64,000 nt of DNA from Chrysopilus asiliformis (GCA_964034945.1 OZ035963.1:62097182-62161181); one strand, 5' to 3'. Shown: positions 25,106 to 38,404, counted from the first letter of the stretch. Notes: generated by a model from the sequence alone, not told the origin. A program made the numbers and translations.

Positions 25106-26689
25106 GTCTCTGTCTCTTGAACAGACTCGATTTCTTCTCCACTTTGACGATTTTTTTCTTTAACTCTCCCTCCAGTTTTTTCGAAATAATACTTTAATAC
25201 CAACCATGAGTTGGTAATCAGCCAATTAACCCTCTAAATAAACCGCAATGAAACAATCTTAATTTAAATATCCCTTCTGTTAGTCAGTAATTAATTATCA
25301 AGAATGAAATTGATTGGAACGAACCACTAGTATAGTATCTTATAGATATTTACATTTCACTAGTTACCTTTTATTCCATATTCAAGATATTTGTATGAAT
25401 GTTGATTTTCACGTGCGTCTTCTCACTTAACATTGACGCTATATCTCCTCCAATCTAAAACAATTAACCCAAATCGTCCTCCATTTACCTAATAACTTGG
25501 AAGAGTTTAACGAAAATTTCAAAATTCCCATCACACTATCAAATCTATACGTCTTGACAACGTATATCCAACGAATACACGCTAAACTCCGTTCTAATTA
25601 AGGTGTCGTACTAAGCGATTTTCTAAATTACCACCCCATGTCATTAAAGTACCAATAAACGGTATCTACCCTTATATTATATCCACATTAACGTTGCTTA
25701 TTTTCCATTCCCCCACACGCAAGCTTTTCATCCTTGCCGTGCATTTCACCCTCCATTAAATTGAAGGACCCATCAGGTTTCATATACCAATGCGTTACTT
25801 GTACGAAGGAACAATCATATGCCATCCCAACTAATCAAACCAAACATCCTTTTTGTATCATCCCAAAATGCCTGCCAACATAACATTGCGCTGTGCAAAC
25901 ACCCTGAATCTTATCTTACCTTTAGCTTACCTGTAGTCACAAAATAAGTGCTTGTATTTTAGCTTTTCCCCTCCCACTTGACTTAATCCCCTGGCAGTAT
26001 TCCTTTTCAACCTTGACTATTTCCCATCCCCCAAACCTCTCAAGAAAAGGTTTTCATTTGTGTTTCAAAGATTTTTTTTTGTATTCCTCTTAGCTTTCGT
26101 GACAGTTTCCATCCGTCCTAGGGCCTATACGTCTTCAGAGTTCGTTATGCTAATAGTTTAATGTAATTTTCTTAAGGGAAACTTCGTTCGGATCAAGGTG
26201 ACACCGAGCCCTGTTTTTCCTGTGGTCTCCGGTTGGGAGTTTTGTCTAATAAGGTGGAAAATATAAAACATGTAATTTAATTTTTAGATAAAATTAATTG
26301 TGGAGAGATTTAACATAATTTAATACGCACTTCGCGGCGCAATTTTGTCTGGTCTGCGACGACATGGATTTTAAGGAAATTATTTGAAAATTTTCAACCG
26401 AAGATTTTATCTACTGGATATTTGGAAGAAAGCACTTGATTTATTACTCCCCAGGACACAAAAGACGGGCATAATAATAGATGTTTTCTAATTTTTCACT
26501 CGGTTATTGTGTAAGATTTTTAAAATTGCAAGATTTTCTTTAAATGACCACTCATTTTATTATTTTTATTAATTTTTTTTAATTTCTAAAACGTTGAGGA
26601 AAGTTTTGGTTTCATGAAAAACTTTGATCCCGAAATTGAAAAAAAATAAATAAAATAAAGAAATCCTGCTGTTAACCTTTCTGTCTGTT
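25106..26689. other. Gene-free stretch
   Basis: No supported gene or repeat. Frequent stop codons on all strands. Confidence 0.4.
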
Positions 26690-27035
26690 AGTTTTTCTGT
26701 CAGTTATATTTGTCTGTATGTTAATCTGCATGTCTTCCATTTAGTCTGTCTGTTAGTCTGTCTGTTAGTCTGTTTGTCAGTCTGTCCACCAGTCTCTCTG
26801 CAAGTCTGTCTCCGTAATCTCTCTGTTAGTCCGTCTGCCAATCTCTCTGTTAATCCATCTGTTAGTCCATCTGTTAGTCCATCTGTTAGTCCATCTGTTA
26901 GTCCATCTGTTAGTTAGTCCATCTGTTAGTCCATCTGCCAATCACTCTGTTAGTCTGTCTGTTAGTCTGTCTGTTAGTCTCTCAAATTATTTGTCCGTTA
27001 ACCTGTATGTTGGCCTCTCTGTTAATCTGCCTGTA
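26690..27035. repeat. (GTTAGTCCATCT)n / (GTTAGTCTGTCT)n simple repeat
   Basis: Twelve-base units with GTTAGTCTGTCT and GTTAGTCCATCT variants, arranged partly in homogeneous runs (about 26860-26930). Same class as the tracts near 8.5 and 24.5 kb. Confidence 0.8.
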
Positions 27036-28709
27036 AAAAAATCCCAGAAATGTTTCGCGAACTAATCACTTTTCAAGTAATTTGTCCAAATTTTCATATA
27101 TAAAATTTTCCTCCATTTTTCCTGCATTTTTTATTAGTTTTTTCCCATTGTTTTCGATATTTTTTGCGTTTGTTTTTATTTCATAGGGCAAACGGTCATT
27201 TATCGGTTAACAACACCTCGAAGGTTTCTAAAAAAAACTCCACAATTGTGTAAGTTTTGCTTAAGAAACTCATATGCTCTTCACAACAAATATTCTTTAT
27301 TAAAAGTGCGGTAAAATTTTACATAAAAATGCGGTTTTTTTTATCAAATCGCCCTAAGATAGTATAGCATCTTCTCTGAAAATTAACTTACAAAAATACT
27401 ATATAGGAAAATTGAAAAAAAGAAAAATCACTTCGCATCTGCCTTCAAAGTAATGAAATGAAAACTTATAAAAGCAATTTTTGTCCCTAACAACCCAAAG
27501 TAAATTGAATTTATTTTGGTGACAGGTCAACAATTGCGGTTGAATGGTGGTGGTTATGGCGGCAGCGAAAGAAAAATAAACGTTTTTTTTTTCAGTTCTT
27601 CACCACCTCCCCCGCCCCTTTCCACTACAATATTTAATATAAAATAAATATTTAATACAACTCCCCCGAGATATATGTTTGTTGTGTGATATCTTGGGTG
27701 GTTCATTCTTAGCCCAGTTCCTTGAAGGGACATGAACATAATTTTGTTTGCTGATATTTAATAAACCTCTCGTCCATATCCCAAACGTTATTATTATTAT
27801 AGAAAAACGTATAGAGAGAATGAAGCCAACAAAGCCGAGAACTTTAAGTTGATTGCAGTGACGTGTGTTTCCTCATTAGCCCCAGGGGTTACTTACGATT
27901 GGTGTTCCATGTTATCCTGTATCGGATGCTGAACGTGTGAATTTATATCAAGTATATAGGCTGTAATTTGGCCCATATTTTATCTTTCATTTGACGGAAA
28001 TTCCCACACAGCATATCACCGGCAAATGTGCGTATTTTATGCGATTTCATACACGAACAATAAATTCACCAACAGCATTAATTTTGATCAGTGTGAGATC
28101 CGGGATATACTCCAGGGTATCAGGAATCTATAGGGACGTTGCTACTCGTTTCGAAATAAAATCGAATTTGAGGCAATTGTCTGGCAAACCCACATTCTGC
28201 ATGAGTACTAGAGGGGAATATGAATCGGATATGTGTGTTAGCTTTGGGAAATTTTCAACGTTTGAATTTATGAGAATTTGAATATTAGCAATGACGTGCA
28301 GAAAAACTTACAAAATTCGCTCGATAAAAATTCAGTTGCGGGTTGTATAAGAAAGTTAAGCTGCGCCTGATGAAGATTGCCGGCTTGCGGAATAAAGGAA
28401 GGTTACTTGCTGCTGCAACCCCCCATCTGCTATTTCCTGAACCATTAGAGCAATTTTTACGCGATTTTCGACATTGTGGGGGTCGCCCCCTACAGAAAAT
28501 TTCGGCTCACTAGAATCAAGCCAGGAACGCGCCGTTACTTATAAAATCGAGCTTAAAAAATCCTGAACCTACAGTTTTATAAATTGACATTTAAAAACAT
28601 TTGTTAAGTTTCGCCTCTAATACCAAAGGCCGTATTAACAGCCTAGACTGAAGTAGCCCTTAGAAGTGAGGTATTAATCCCCCCCTGCCACACCACCCCG
28701 CTCCCTTTT
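27036..28709. other. Gene-free stretch
   Basis: A minus-strand frame near 27554 and a plus-strand frame near 27991 have no recognisable domain. Nothing else is supported. Confidence 0.35.
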
Positions 28710-29034
28710 TATACCCGTATGGTGAAACCAAAGGGTATATTAACTTTGCTTTACCGTTTGTAACGCCAAGATCCCGTCATCACACACAAAAATGAATTAC
28801 ACCAGTGTGTTTAGAATGATAAAAAAAATTGAATTTAGCATGTCCGTCCGTCTGTCCGTCTGTCCGTGCGTCCGTCTGTCTGTCTGTCTGTCTGTGGTGC
28901 GGATTGCAGGCGCACGGATTGAGCTAGAGACTTGAAATTTTGCGCAGATTCGTTTTTCGTAAAATGCGAGGCTAAGTTCGTTAATGGGCAAAAATGGACC
29001 ATTAGGGGGGGTACTATAGCTTTTGTTATGTTTC
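28710..29034 (+). repeat. Dispersed repeat family C, internally deleted copy
   Basis: It begins TATACCCGTATGGTGAAACC and keeps the CCGTCTGT run (28841-28893). It then jumps from the GGACCATTAGGGGGGGTAC block directly to the far border (CTATAGCTTTTGTTATG). About half of the 600-bp full copy is missing by internal deletion. Confidence 0.75.
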
Positions 29035-31296
29035 AAACCTCTTTTTGGAATGTCCAACCACCGTTCCACAACATATATCACAACATCGGTTCCCCAACCC
29101 CGCAATAGATTTTCCAAAAATTTACAAATAATAAAACAATATGACTAGTAGATCGCAAAAACTAGCAGAGTTCAAAGGTTAATGGCTGAGAAAACCTAAA
29201 ACTACAGGTTTTTATATTAAATACATTAAAAAGAGCATTCTTAAAATGTTATGCAAAATACAGGGCGTGGAATAGTGGTTTTAACTCAAAGTGATCGAAA
29301 AAAAGAAAAAAAAGGATCAAAAACCCATGTAGAATTAGCTGGTTTTTGTAACCCTTCGCTGAACTGGAAGAAAACTATGTAACAACATAATATAGAACGT
29401 AGACAAGTTCAACATAAAAACATAATAAAAATGGGCCAGAACGGTGTTAGGGGATAAAAATAAACAGACTTCCCATAATCAACAAATTTGCAGAACAGGA
29501 GACAAGTCATTGGTTCAGCTTTCAGAGAAATGGGATTAAATCCCCAGAAATTACCATTTGAATATCCATCCAGGAGAAAGTTTCCATGGAAAAAGGATGA
29601 ACAAACAACAGAATTTATCCTTTATCCTGTCATGTTCCGCATTTATACTCCGTTTTTAAAATTGTCTGCGATTGTTTGCCAATGAAATTTATTCCATTTA
29701 TTCGGAACGCGGGTTTAGGTTTTCTATCGTTTGCTCAATTCAATTAAGAACAGAACACCGAATTTTCCATGGAAGCACCTTTTCAATTCCATCATACCCG
29801 AATGTCCGGAAAATGATTTTCCATTTTTGCTATTCTAATTGAATGTTGAACAAAGATCGCATAATTAATAGATTTAAGTCGATTTGATGTCATGCCGTCT
29901 GCTTTTTACAAATAATATTTTCTTGTCCACTGTTTTTAAGGGAAAGAAATTTGATTTTTAATTAATCCGCTTTTCTTTCTTACTATAGAATGAAATGTTT
30001 AATGTCGTATTACCAAATATTTATTTTACAAGCAAATAAAACATAAAGATTTTCCGTTATCTGCTGGATTTTATCGGATTTGAACTCGGATTTATGTAAA
30101 TATGAACTTTGGAATATAGATTTTATAAAAATTGTTGAATTTTGAGTTGAAAAGTTCTCATTTTTGCTATTTTTTCGAAAGTAGTGTCACAATTTCTGAT
30201 ATTTAATTTCTTAGACATTCTGTTTTACGAATCTCTCAACAATTCTTTTCAAATTTTCTTCCGAAAAATCAAAAAAACCATCTCATAAAATTTTCAAATT
30301 TTCCCACAATTTCTTCTGTCTACATCTTAAATCCTAGATTTACAAAATAAGAAATGATTCGATAATCTTGTCAATTATTCTTTCATATTTAGATTTAAAC
30401 TGAAATATGTTTGTCATCGTTAATTTTTTATACCCCCTAATTTGTAAATCTTAGTAATTTTTGTATTCCCCAAACACGACTTGAATATAATTCGCCGAGG
30501 GATTTTCCTCCTGTTGATACAAAATTTCGTATTCATCTCACGTTCACGAAAATATCATTGGCGTTGTAAAAAAAAATACCGACCACCCCACGCTACCAGA
30601 TTTTAAGGATTTTCCCCGACAAACAGTTATTAGTCGCCGTTTCTATTATCTTATTTTTTACTTTCTTATACGTTATACAAGCCTGTAAAAAATTTACAGG
30701 GAAAAGGATCGCAATTTAGTATCTATCCGGGTTTTTGCGACATAAAGAAAATTACATCTTATTAAGAAAAACCTTTATTTATAAGAATATTCAATTTTCA
30801 CTGATGAGAATGGAACCGGTGTCCTTCGCCCCATCCCTAAGAAGTGGTGGTAATGACTCGATTGATTTAAAGGAAAAATTGATAAGAAACATATTTACAA
30901 GGACAACACATTTTGATGTTTTACCAAAAAAAAACCTCATTGGAAAATTCTGATTTTGTTGTTAGTTTACCATAATTTTGATGGGTTTTTCGTGACAAAT
31001 TTCTATGTATATTTTGGGTCCACTGGAAACAACTGAAATTTTGTAATAAAAAAATACATTCTTGCCCGGCAATTGATGAGAGGATAATGAAGATCTGTGG
31101 GCTTTTCTGGAATATTTCCCATCAGATTTTGAATTATAACCAAAGTATGGAAAAATTCTAATATTATCTTTTCTTTTTTTTTTAAACTAGCTTTTAAAGT
31201 TTACCAAAATTTAAAAAATGATAATTTTACGAGGGGATTTCATCTCATAAATAATAGCAAGATAGAAGAGTTGATAGTTTTTACATATTACTTTTA
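29035..31296. other. Gene-free A+T-rich stretch
   Basis: Short frames near 29488 and 30735 only. I see no supported feature. Confidence 0.35.
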
Positions 31297-31850
31297 GTAC
31301 CAGGAAGACCGAGCCATGCTCGGCGATCTCAAAGTCCTCCTTCAGCCTCTGTCTCTGAGTAATTGAATCCGATTGTAATTGCAACATGATTCGTATAATG
31401 AGGTTCAGGGAACTTGATTGTTTTGTAATTACTATTTATTGCTGCCGATAGACATCTAAAAAGTGATATTTTTAGAATGCATATCGAAAAACCTTACTCC
31501 CTAGCAATATTGCGAATTTTCATTAAGATACCTTCACGTTATTCGAAGACACTAAGCGAGGGGTATTGAGGGGTATCGAGGGGTATCTAGGGGAGGAAAA
31601 AGTCAGGTTTGTAGTGGAAAAATCGAAAGCTCTTAGCCTCTTTAGTAATACTGTAAAGTTTCATTAAGATCGGACCATCCAATTCGAAAATACCAGGCGA
31701 GGGGTATCGAGGGGAATTTTTTCAGAGGTGAGACCTACCTAGATCGGTTTTTTGTCCCCGAAAATCCCTAGCCACCAAGTTTCGTGAAAATCGTTAGGCG
31801 CGTTTTCGAGATCGTTGTGCAAACATTCCTCGTATTATTATAGGATTTGT
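31297..31850. repeat. Probable dispersed repeat (single copy here)
   Basis: It begins TAGTACCAGGAAGACCGAGC followed by a small CATGCTCGG hairpin. It contains several GAGGGGTATCGAGGGG phrases and ends with a TTCGTGAAAATCG / CGCGTTTTCGAG block before TATTATTATAGGA. This wording is typical of insect interspersed repeats. Only one copy is in the window, so the call rests on style and the internal GAGGGGTAT repetition. Confidence 0.45.
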
Positions 31851-33557
31851 AAGGCCAAATCCTTACGTCAAATTATTTTTTAATTTTTAGTACAGAAAAA
31901 CGGGCTGAAAGCAGGAATTTTATAGAAATTTTTTAGTACCTACAAATCGAATAAATTGGGACAAAAATTCTAATAATCCGGGACAAAAATGTAGTTTCCG
32001 ATCACTCTAGTCAACAGTCACGTTACCGGTTAACATATTTCGTCATATGTCGATAACGTCGCGGTTGACATAAACCATGCTTGGAAAGAGTGAAGTCTGC
32101 CTAACAAAGTAAAAGAGAAATGAGTGTCGCATTTTATTCACTCTCTCGTCGATAAATGGAACTGAAACTACTCGTTAAAACTCTGGCAATACCATAAAAA
32201 AAAATCCGGAAGTCTTAAAATGAAAATTTCGATTTGCCAAGAAAAAAATAATCTGCACCCACCTGTTGTGCTCTTAAAACTGCCAGGTATCTTTCGGCTT
32301 TAAAAAACACATGTTATACGATTTCCATAAAACTGAAATAAAATTAATTGCATGGAAATCTAGTGTTCCGGTCTCCATTATTCAAAAGAACTCTTCTATA
32401 ATCTGAAATCAATACAACCAGAAAACGGATAAAAAGTAGCACAAGGAAAATAAATTCCACTTTGAAATTGATTACAAATCATTCCATTATCACATTCTAT
32501 TCTCTGTTCGTTTTTATGTCTAACCAGGATTCGATTTCGAACACATAGGAATTGTATTAACAGATAGCCATATACAAATATATTCACGCCCAAATAGTTC
32601 AAGGTCTTGTGATTGAATATATTTGGAAAATGAAGCCCCTAGTATAAGAATAAGAAGCAACAGCCAACAAAAAAACTGTTTATCACCATCACCTCCGTGT
32701 GGACAACAACCCCAATCCAAATTCCGGTCCGTAGATGGGGGCAATTTGCTCCATATAAATTAGGGTGGATTGAAAAAATCACCGTTTCCCCAAAAAAAGG
32801 TTTTTTATTTGTCAAAATCGTTTAATATTTTACTCCTTTTCATAACTAGGAAAATTAATATATACCAAAAAACCACAATTTGTCTTCAAATTTTACCCGA
32901 TTTTTTAAAAAAAAAAAGTTTGAGGGTTTTTGAAATATTTTTTAGGACTTTTGAAATCTTCTTGTAAACCCATCCATAAGTTTTTCGGTAAGAAAAATCG
33001 TGTTCGCGGGTGTTTTGCACACCATAACTTGAAATTTCCAAAAATCTTAAAAATTCGACACTTTTTTCGAGCCACCCTAATAGTCAATGGCAATAAAAAC
33101 CCTTAGCTGGTATAAAAACACACCACAGTTTCGCGAAGCAATGATGTTCCAAACAAAAAAGGGATTTCTTTTAGCTTTTCGAACTGGGTTTCGTCGTTAC
33201 AACTGGAAAAAATGACATGTCAGACCATTGTTATTTATCACTTCAGATGGAATAACACCCAGTGGGCACAAGATAGTGTTACTTCAGTACACAACAAAAA
33301 AATGTGCCCTTATAGGTTTTTATCCGTTATATCTCAAATACCACAGGCCTTGTTAAAAAAAAATTGATGAATGTTGGGCAGAAAAAGAATGGAGAACAGC
33401 TTTCTGAATGACTTTCGAATATTGTGCTAATTATACTGCATGGAAACTCGCTTTAGGAAGAGATTAAGTTTATAAATTTAGATGTCTAACAAAAAAAATA
33501 CAGTCTGAACCGTTAAAAAAATTATAAATTGCTTAAATGTAATTTTTTGCTTAAATG
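31851..33557. other. Gene-free stretch
   Basis: No supported gene. Short frames at 32396-32744 and 32770-33093 lack domains. Confidence 0.35.
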
Positions 33558-33560
33558 TAA

Positions 33561-33701
33561 GGCCTATGTTACACGAGGCAACTTTAAGCGGCGACTTTTC
33601 TAAAGTATAGGCGAGAGAAGTGAGGGAAGCGGTGGCCCTCACTTTTCTCGCCTATACTTTAGAAAAGTCGCCGCTTAAAGTTGCCTCGTGTAACATAGGC
33701 C
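33561..33701. mobile_element. TAA-flanked foldback MITE, 141 bp
   Basis: Two arms of about 66 bp are almost perfect reverse complements around a short AAGCGGTGG centre. The termini are GGCCTATGTTACACG. TAA lies on both sides (33558-33560, 33702-33704). PIF/Harbinger-type by duplication. Confidence 0.85.
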
Positions 33702-34090
33702 TAAGGCGGCCATATTTTTTTTATGTTCGAATCCGGGGCAGATGACTAGGGAGGGGTGATGAAGAAGGGCAAATTTGAAATGCTCCGAAATTAATTGAAA
33801 GGTACGAAAAAAGTCAAGAGCGGAAAAACTATCTTACGTCCCAATTTTTTCCAAAAGAAGTTAATTTTGCTGTCACGGTTTGCGGTATTTAGAACACAAC
33901 AGAAGTTGCAACATTGTTAGAGATCAATATATCTCATAATCAAACAATATACAATAAAATGCGCCGCGGGCGATTATCAACAAATCAAGAAATTCCTTTT
34001 GTATTCCTTTAGAAAACAAAATATGACTTATAGACGAAATATGATTTATAGAATCCACTTAACCATTAAGAATTCAGTGAACCAATATCA

Positions 34091-34230
34091 AAACCAAACC
34101 AGAACCAAATTTTTGAAATTTTAGAAACCAAACCAGAACCCAATTTTTGAAATTTTGGAAACCAAACCAAATTTTTGAAATTTTAGAAACCAAACCAGAA
34201 CCAAAGTTTGAAGTCCTAGGAACCAAAACC
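34091..34230. repeat. 34-bp minisatellite, 3-4 units
   Basis: The unit has an AAACCAAACCAGAACC part followed by AATTTTTGAAATTTTAG. One unit lacks the CAGAACC part. It is followed by degenerate AACCAAA-rich sequence to about 34280. Confidence 0.75.
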
Positions 34231-35060
34231 AAAAACCAGAAATCCAATTCACCCTTAAACCAAAACTAAACTACACTAAAAAAAACGTTTCAAGGCAAAA
34301 CACCAAACAAGGTCATTGGAAAATTCACATTCAGTTTTTTTTCTCAGTGTAGCTACGCATTTGAGAAAAACCTAGAATTTATCTTTCAGAACAGTGGCGT
34401 CACTGCAAAATTTGCAGACCTCTTGAAATACGAAAAATCTTTGTGTGGCGAAATTTAGGGACTTTGGGAGGACCCAAAATTTTAAGAACTGTTTGTAGGG
34501 ACAGATTTTTACTTTGTAACTTTCTAACTGGAATTTTTAAAGCTTCTCAGTTTCTAACGATTTTTGCAGAACCCAATTTTTTTATCATTTTTTACGGTAA
34601 ACCAAAAGTAGTAGAAAAATTCAGGACTTTTTTCGCTGCTAAACTGTTTTTTTATTGTGTGTTTCTGTATATCCTGCTGGTGATATGGAATTTAATGGTG
34701 ATATATGTTCGTCACTTCATTGAACCAAAAATTAATTGATGTTACCTAGTGGTGTGTAGATCATATTGTAATCCTAAAACCCCATCCCACCTCCCACCGA
34801 CTATCACTTGAAGCGTTATTGATTTAATGGATGAGAACAATAAGTGAAAGTGGCACCTAATGGACAATTGGGGATTCTCTTAAGTTATCGAAGTGAACAT
34901 TTTGATAATAACGAAATCATCAATCAAAATCTTATTACCTACTTTAACGGAAAAATAGATAAATAATTAATATCACTATATCTCGTATATTTCAACAATA
35001 TTTTGTCATTACTTAACACTTTATGCCTTATAATAATATCATAAATCAATACTTTCTCTC
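34231..35060. other. 3' flank of serine protease 1
   Basis: No supported gene. A plus-strand frame at 34443-34739 starts at an unlikely codon and shows no domain. The protease transcript probably ends in this A+T-rich flank. Confidence 0.4.
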
Positions 35061-35894
35061 TTATTGACGAGTCTTTTTGTAATCCTTTTGCGTTTTTTCG
35101 ATCCAGTCGATGTAAGCGGAGACCCTCGCATAAACGGAGGGATGGTTTGGTTCGCCGCACAGTGCGGATCCCCATGAAACTACGCCAATTAGTAAAGTCA
35201 CACTCCTGGAGTTTTTCTGTACGAGTGGCCCTCCAGAATCTGCACTACAAGACGCCTCTCCAGTGACGTCAGAGCCCGTGCAAATATTCGAATCGGCGAC
35301 TTGGGATCCCCAAACACGTCGACACTCAGCAAGCGTCAAAACTGGTGTATCGACAGTTTGTAAAATATTCGGCATGATCGGCGTCAGCGTTTTCGAAGTG
35401 TCGCCCCATCCGAATATCGTTGCAACTGTTGGTGCCGGAATGGAATCTTTCGCTGGCAATAAAATTGGCTTCACTGCATCACTCCAGACGAACGGATCCT
35501 TGGTGTATACCAGGGCGATGTCATTCGGTGTTGGTCCTCCTTTGTATCCTTCGTGTATCTTCAAGTAATCAACGCTTCGTTTCTGTGCCGTTGACTCGAT
35601 CAGCTTCAGGTTGTAGCGTCCAACGTTAATTGTGACCGTAATGCCTTCTTTTGCATCCTTTTCCAAACTCTCAACGCAATGTCCTGCGGTCAAAATCCAG
35701 TGTTCGTTGATGATGGATCCTCCACAAAAATGATAAAAATTATCCTTATCCCAAGTGAAATTCCTTTGGAACGAAACAATGTATGGTGAACTGTGAGGGA
35801 TCGCATTGTGTCCAAAAACTATCCGACGATTTGGCCGCGGATTCGCAGCCGATAAGCCACCAAAAACCGCCAAACAAAAAATCAAACCAAACAT
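35061..35894 (-). CDS. Secreted chymotrypsin-fold serine protease 1
   Basis: Single-exon gene for 277 residues. A hydrophobic signal peptide (about residues 1-17) and short propeptide end at Arg24, followed by IVFG instead of the usual IVGG. Catalytic residues are His72 (TAGHC), Asp125 (NDIAL) and Ser220 (ADSGGP). The position equivalent to chymotrypsin 193 is Ala, not the near-invariant oxyanion-hole Gly. Position 189 is Ala and 226 is Ser, so trypsin specificity is unlikely and the S1 pocket is probably neutral or hydrophobic. Three expected disulfide pairs can be traced. The ATG chosen is the one starting the signal peptide; a GTG five codons earlier is ignored. A TATAAAAG box lies 51 bp upstream. 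It shares EHW[IV]LTA and FGWGDTS blocks with the protease at 45.5 kb, so they are paralogues. Digestive or salivary secretion is inferred from the family only. Confidence 0.93.
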   Translation of the reverse strand: MFGLIFCLAVFGGLSAANPRPNRRIVFGHNAIPHSSPYIVSFQRNFTWDKDNFYHFCGGSIINEHWILTAGHCVESLEKDAKEGITVTINVGRYNLKLIESTAQKRSVDYLKIHEGYKGGPTPNDIALVYTKDPFVWSDAVKPILLPAKDSIPAPTVATIFGWGDTSKTLTPIMPNILQTVDTPVLTLAECRRVWGSQVADSNICTGSDVTGEASCSADSGGPLVQKNSRSVTLLIGVVSWGSALCGEPNHPSVYARVSAYIDWIEKTQKDYKKTRQ

Positions 35895-35944
35895 TCTTGA
35901 ACCACTCACGGCGACAAACTTCGTTACAAAATCATTTCATTCAC

Positions 35945-35952
35945 CTTTTATA
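35945..35952 (-). promoter_or_regulatory. TATA box of serine protease 1
   Basis: TATAAAAG read on the minus strand, 51 bp upstream of the ATG. With a start about 30 bp downstream the 5' leader would be only about 20-25 nt. Confidence 0.65.
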
Positions 35953-36435
35953 CCTGAGAAATTATGCTATCTTCTCTCTGCTATCGTCAGATATTTTGTT
36001 TGACGTCTTATCAATGGCAGAAGACTGTTTTTTTTCATTTTTTATTTATTTTAATTGCTTTTCTCAATCGAGTCCACCCATCTTATCAACGTTCGACGGC
36101 TTGAAATTTCTTACAAGCTTCGTGGATTTCCCCGAATTCTTACCATTTGTTTAGTACTCAAAAGCTGTTTGTTTTTTTTTTAATCTTGATCTCGGTTTTC
36201 ATTACTTTATTATCTTTTTTATAAAATTTTTTGTTCTATTTTCAAGTGACATTCATTAAGATTTCGGGAATAATCCGATAAAATTTCAATGAATGAACGC
36301 CGGAAAAATTATACTGTATTCATTGATGTTTTATCACTTTTAATGTTTGTCAACATTGATTGCGATTTTACTAACAATGATAAGTACTTGATTTTCAATT
36401 TTGATTTGCGTGGTTGTTGAAAAATAGCACGGAAT

Positions 36436-36615
36436 TATTTAAAAAAATGTTTTAAAATGGAAAAAATAATTTTTTAAGCACTGTGTAATCAGAAATAAAA
36501 GCGAGATAAATATTTATTTTATTTTTCATCCTTTTTTTTATATCGCTTTTATGTCTGATACACAGTGCTCGAAAAATTATTTTTTCCATTTTAAAACATT
36601 TTTAATTTTTTTTAT
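36436..36615. repeat. Foldback head of the composite repeat, diverged copy
   Basis: The left arm contains TGTTTTAAAATGG, CACTGTGTAATCAG and AAAAGCGAGATAAA. The right arm carries their near complements. The same core (GCTGTGTATCAC, GCGAGATAAA) forms the larger foldback at 52862-53146. As there, it is followed by 121-bp modules. Confidence 0.75.
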
Positions 36616-36699
36616 TTTATTTTATCCTTTTTATTCATTTTGTATTTCATTAATATGATTAAAAATCCAAAAGATAATCCCGTTAACAGGACCTTCCGT

Positions 36700-36957
36700 T
36701 ATTCTTACAGATTTCTTAATGCCAGATTCGGATTCAGCGACCCCAAAAGCCCCCAGATGAGGTTTTTTTCCGGAAATTTGAGAAAATAGATAGTCACGTT
36801 ATCCTTTCAGCACCTCCCGTTATCATTACAGACTTCCTAATGCCTGAATCGGATTCAGTGACCCCAAGGACCCCCCAGAAGAGATTTTTCCCGAAAATTT
36901 GAGGAAAAAGATAATCACGTTACCCTTCAGGACGTTCCGTTATCCTTACAGATATAT
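36700..36957 (+). repeat. 121-bp module, two units
   Basis: Two units contain ATCGGATTCAG[CT]GACCCC, TTTTTCCGGAAA-type and CCGTTATCCTTACAG blocks. They match the tandem array at 53.2-53.9 kb. The array is cut off by the insertion that begins at 36961. Confidence 0.8.
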
Positions 36958-36960
36958 TAG

Positions 36961-37353
36961 TTGCGTTTTTTTAATGTTCTAGAACACAGAACATTAAAAA
37001 AACGATCCAGAGTAAGTGGGAAATTTCGTCGAGTTCGAATCGCAACTAACTTCACGTTGGTTACATCAGTAGGCCGTTACTGCTATATTTTCTTGATATA
37101 ATCACGATTCGATATCTCCCATGATTAAAACTATTTCGCTGTCGAACAGAACCAAAGAACCACCAACAGAAAATCCTCAATTGAGAGTAAAATGTCAGAT
37201 TTATTATGTTGAAGTTAGCAGCATTTCATTACCGTACATTACCGTATAAAATTTCCCTTTGTTCCAAGCGCTGTCCGAGATGAAAAGGTGGTGCAGGATT
37301 TTGTATGGAAAGCTTGTTCTGAACTGCTTCAGAACATTAAAAAAAAAACGCAA
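36961..37353. mobile_element. Inverted-repeat element, about 393 bp
   Basis: The ends are TTGCGTTTTTTTAATGTTCT and a complement with a longer A run (AGAACATTAAAAAAAAAACG). The arms are about 25 bp. The flanks share ATTA-like sequence but I cannot fix the duplication. It sits exactly at the end of the 121-bp array, apparently truncating the composite element. No coding capacity. Confidence 0.6.
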
Positions 37354-38404
37354 TTATTAATTAATTACAAATAATTATTTAAACCAATTTTTCGAATTTA
37401 GGTGAGCAACCGGCGACACGACTCTAATGAATGGTTGAGATTTTGAACCTAGTGAAAGTAAAATATATTAGTGAAAAAAAAACACTCCCAGAAAATGAAA
37501 TTCTTTTCACGCCACTAAAATCGGCCTTGCCTTTGGCCGACAAGTGTTTTACCCGACCAGTGGTTCTACTTGATGCCCTTTTTCCTACATGTGTGCAGTA
37601 AAATTGTCGCCGGATGTGAAGTGATTTATCACGCACACACACACACACACAGCCGGCTTTTCCTGGCAGGGGAGCACCAGGGGTCCGAAAAAAATGCCGC
37701 TGTTTGGTGTTTTTAACAAAAAAATGCACTTACCGTTTTTTCCAATATTTGTCCTTGGGTTTCATGAAACGAATATTTCTTTTTAATTAAACAATAACCG
37801 GAAATCACAAATTAATAGACTAAATGTTAAAAAATAAACAATCTAGGACGATTCTATGCAATAACTAATAAAACTGACCACTAAAAATTACTGAAACTGA
37901 ACACACAAAGTAACTGTAAACAAATGCATATTAGGGTTGTCAGATGTGGGATATTCGAAATGTTGTAGAAACGAAAGAGAAAAAAATTCAACTCGTCGTC
38001 AGAAGGTTTGGTGGAATTCTAAATTTTTGAAAAGCGTTTTTCGCATTTTTGTTAAAGCGTAATTTGCAAAAAAAAAATACCTGATGTGAACGAATTAACA
38101 TAAAAAAATGAATTTTTATTTCACAAAATCTGAAATATCTCGGTAACTGTAGAAGATATCAAGTTCTTGTAAAAGGCAAAAATGTATAGAAATTTAATAT
38201 CTTCAATTCTTTGTTTGACTGCTTTTTTTCGAAATACCGTTAGTTTGCAAGCAATTCACGAAAATATATTTTTTAATTCATGACGGAGACCGACTTGAGA
38301 ATGGGGCAGATAAAAACTTTCTGATCAGTACGAAATCGATTCCGAAAAAGCGGAAATTAGCGTGACGTGTTCTATGGTTAATTATATTGTATCGTTTTTA
38401 TTTA
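37354..38404. other. No gene seen
   Basis: It contains a (CA)n microsatellite at 37632-37651. A minus-strand frame at 37424-37729 runs through that microsatellite and shows no domain. Nothing here continues the WD40 exon found next door. Confidence 0.4.
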
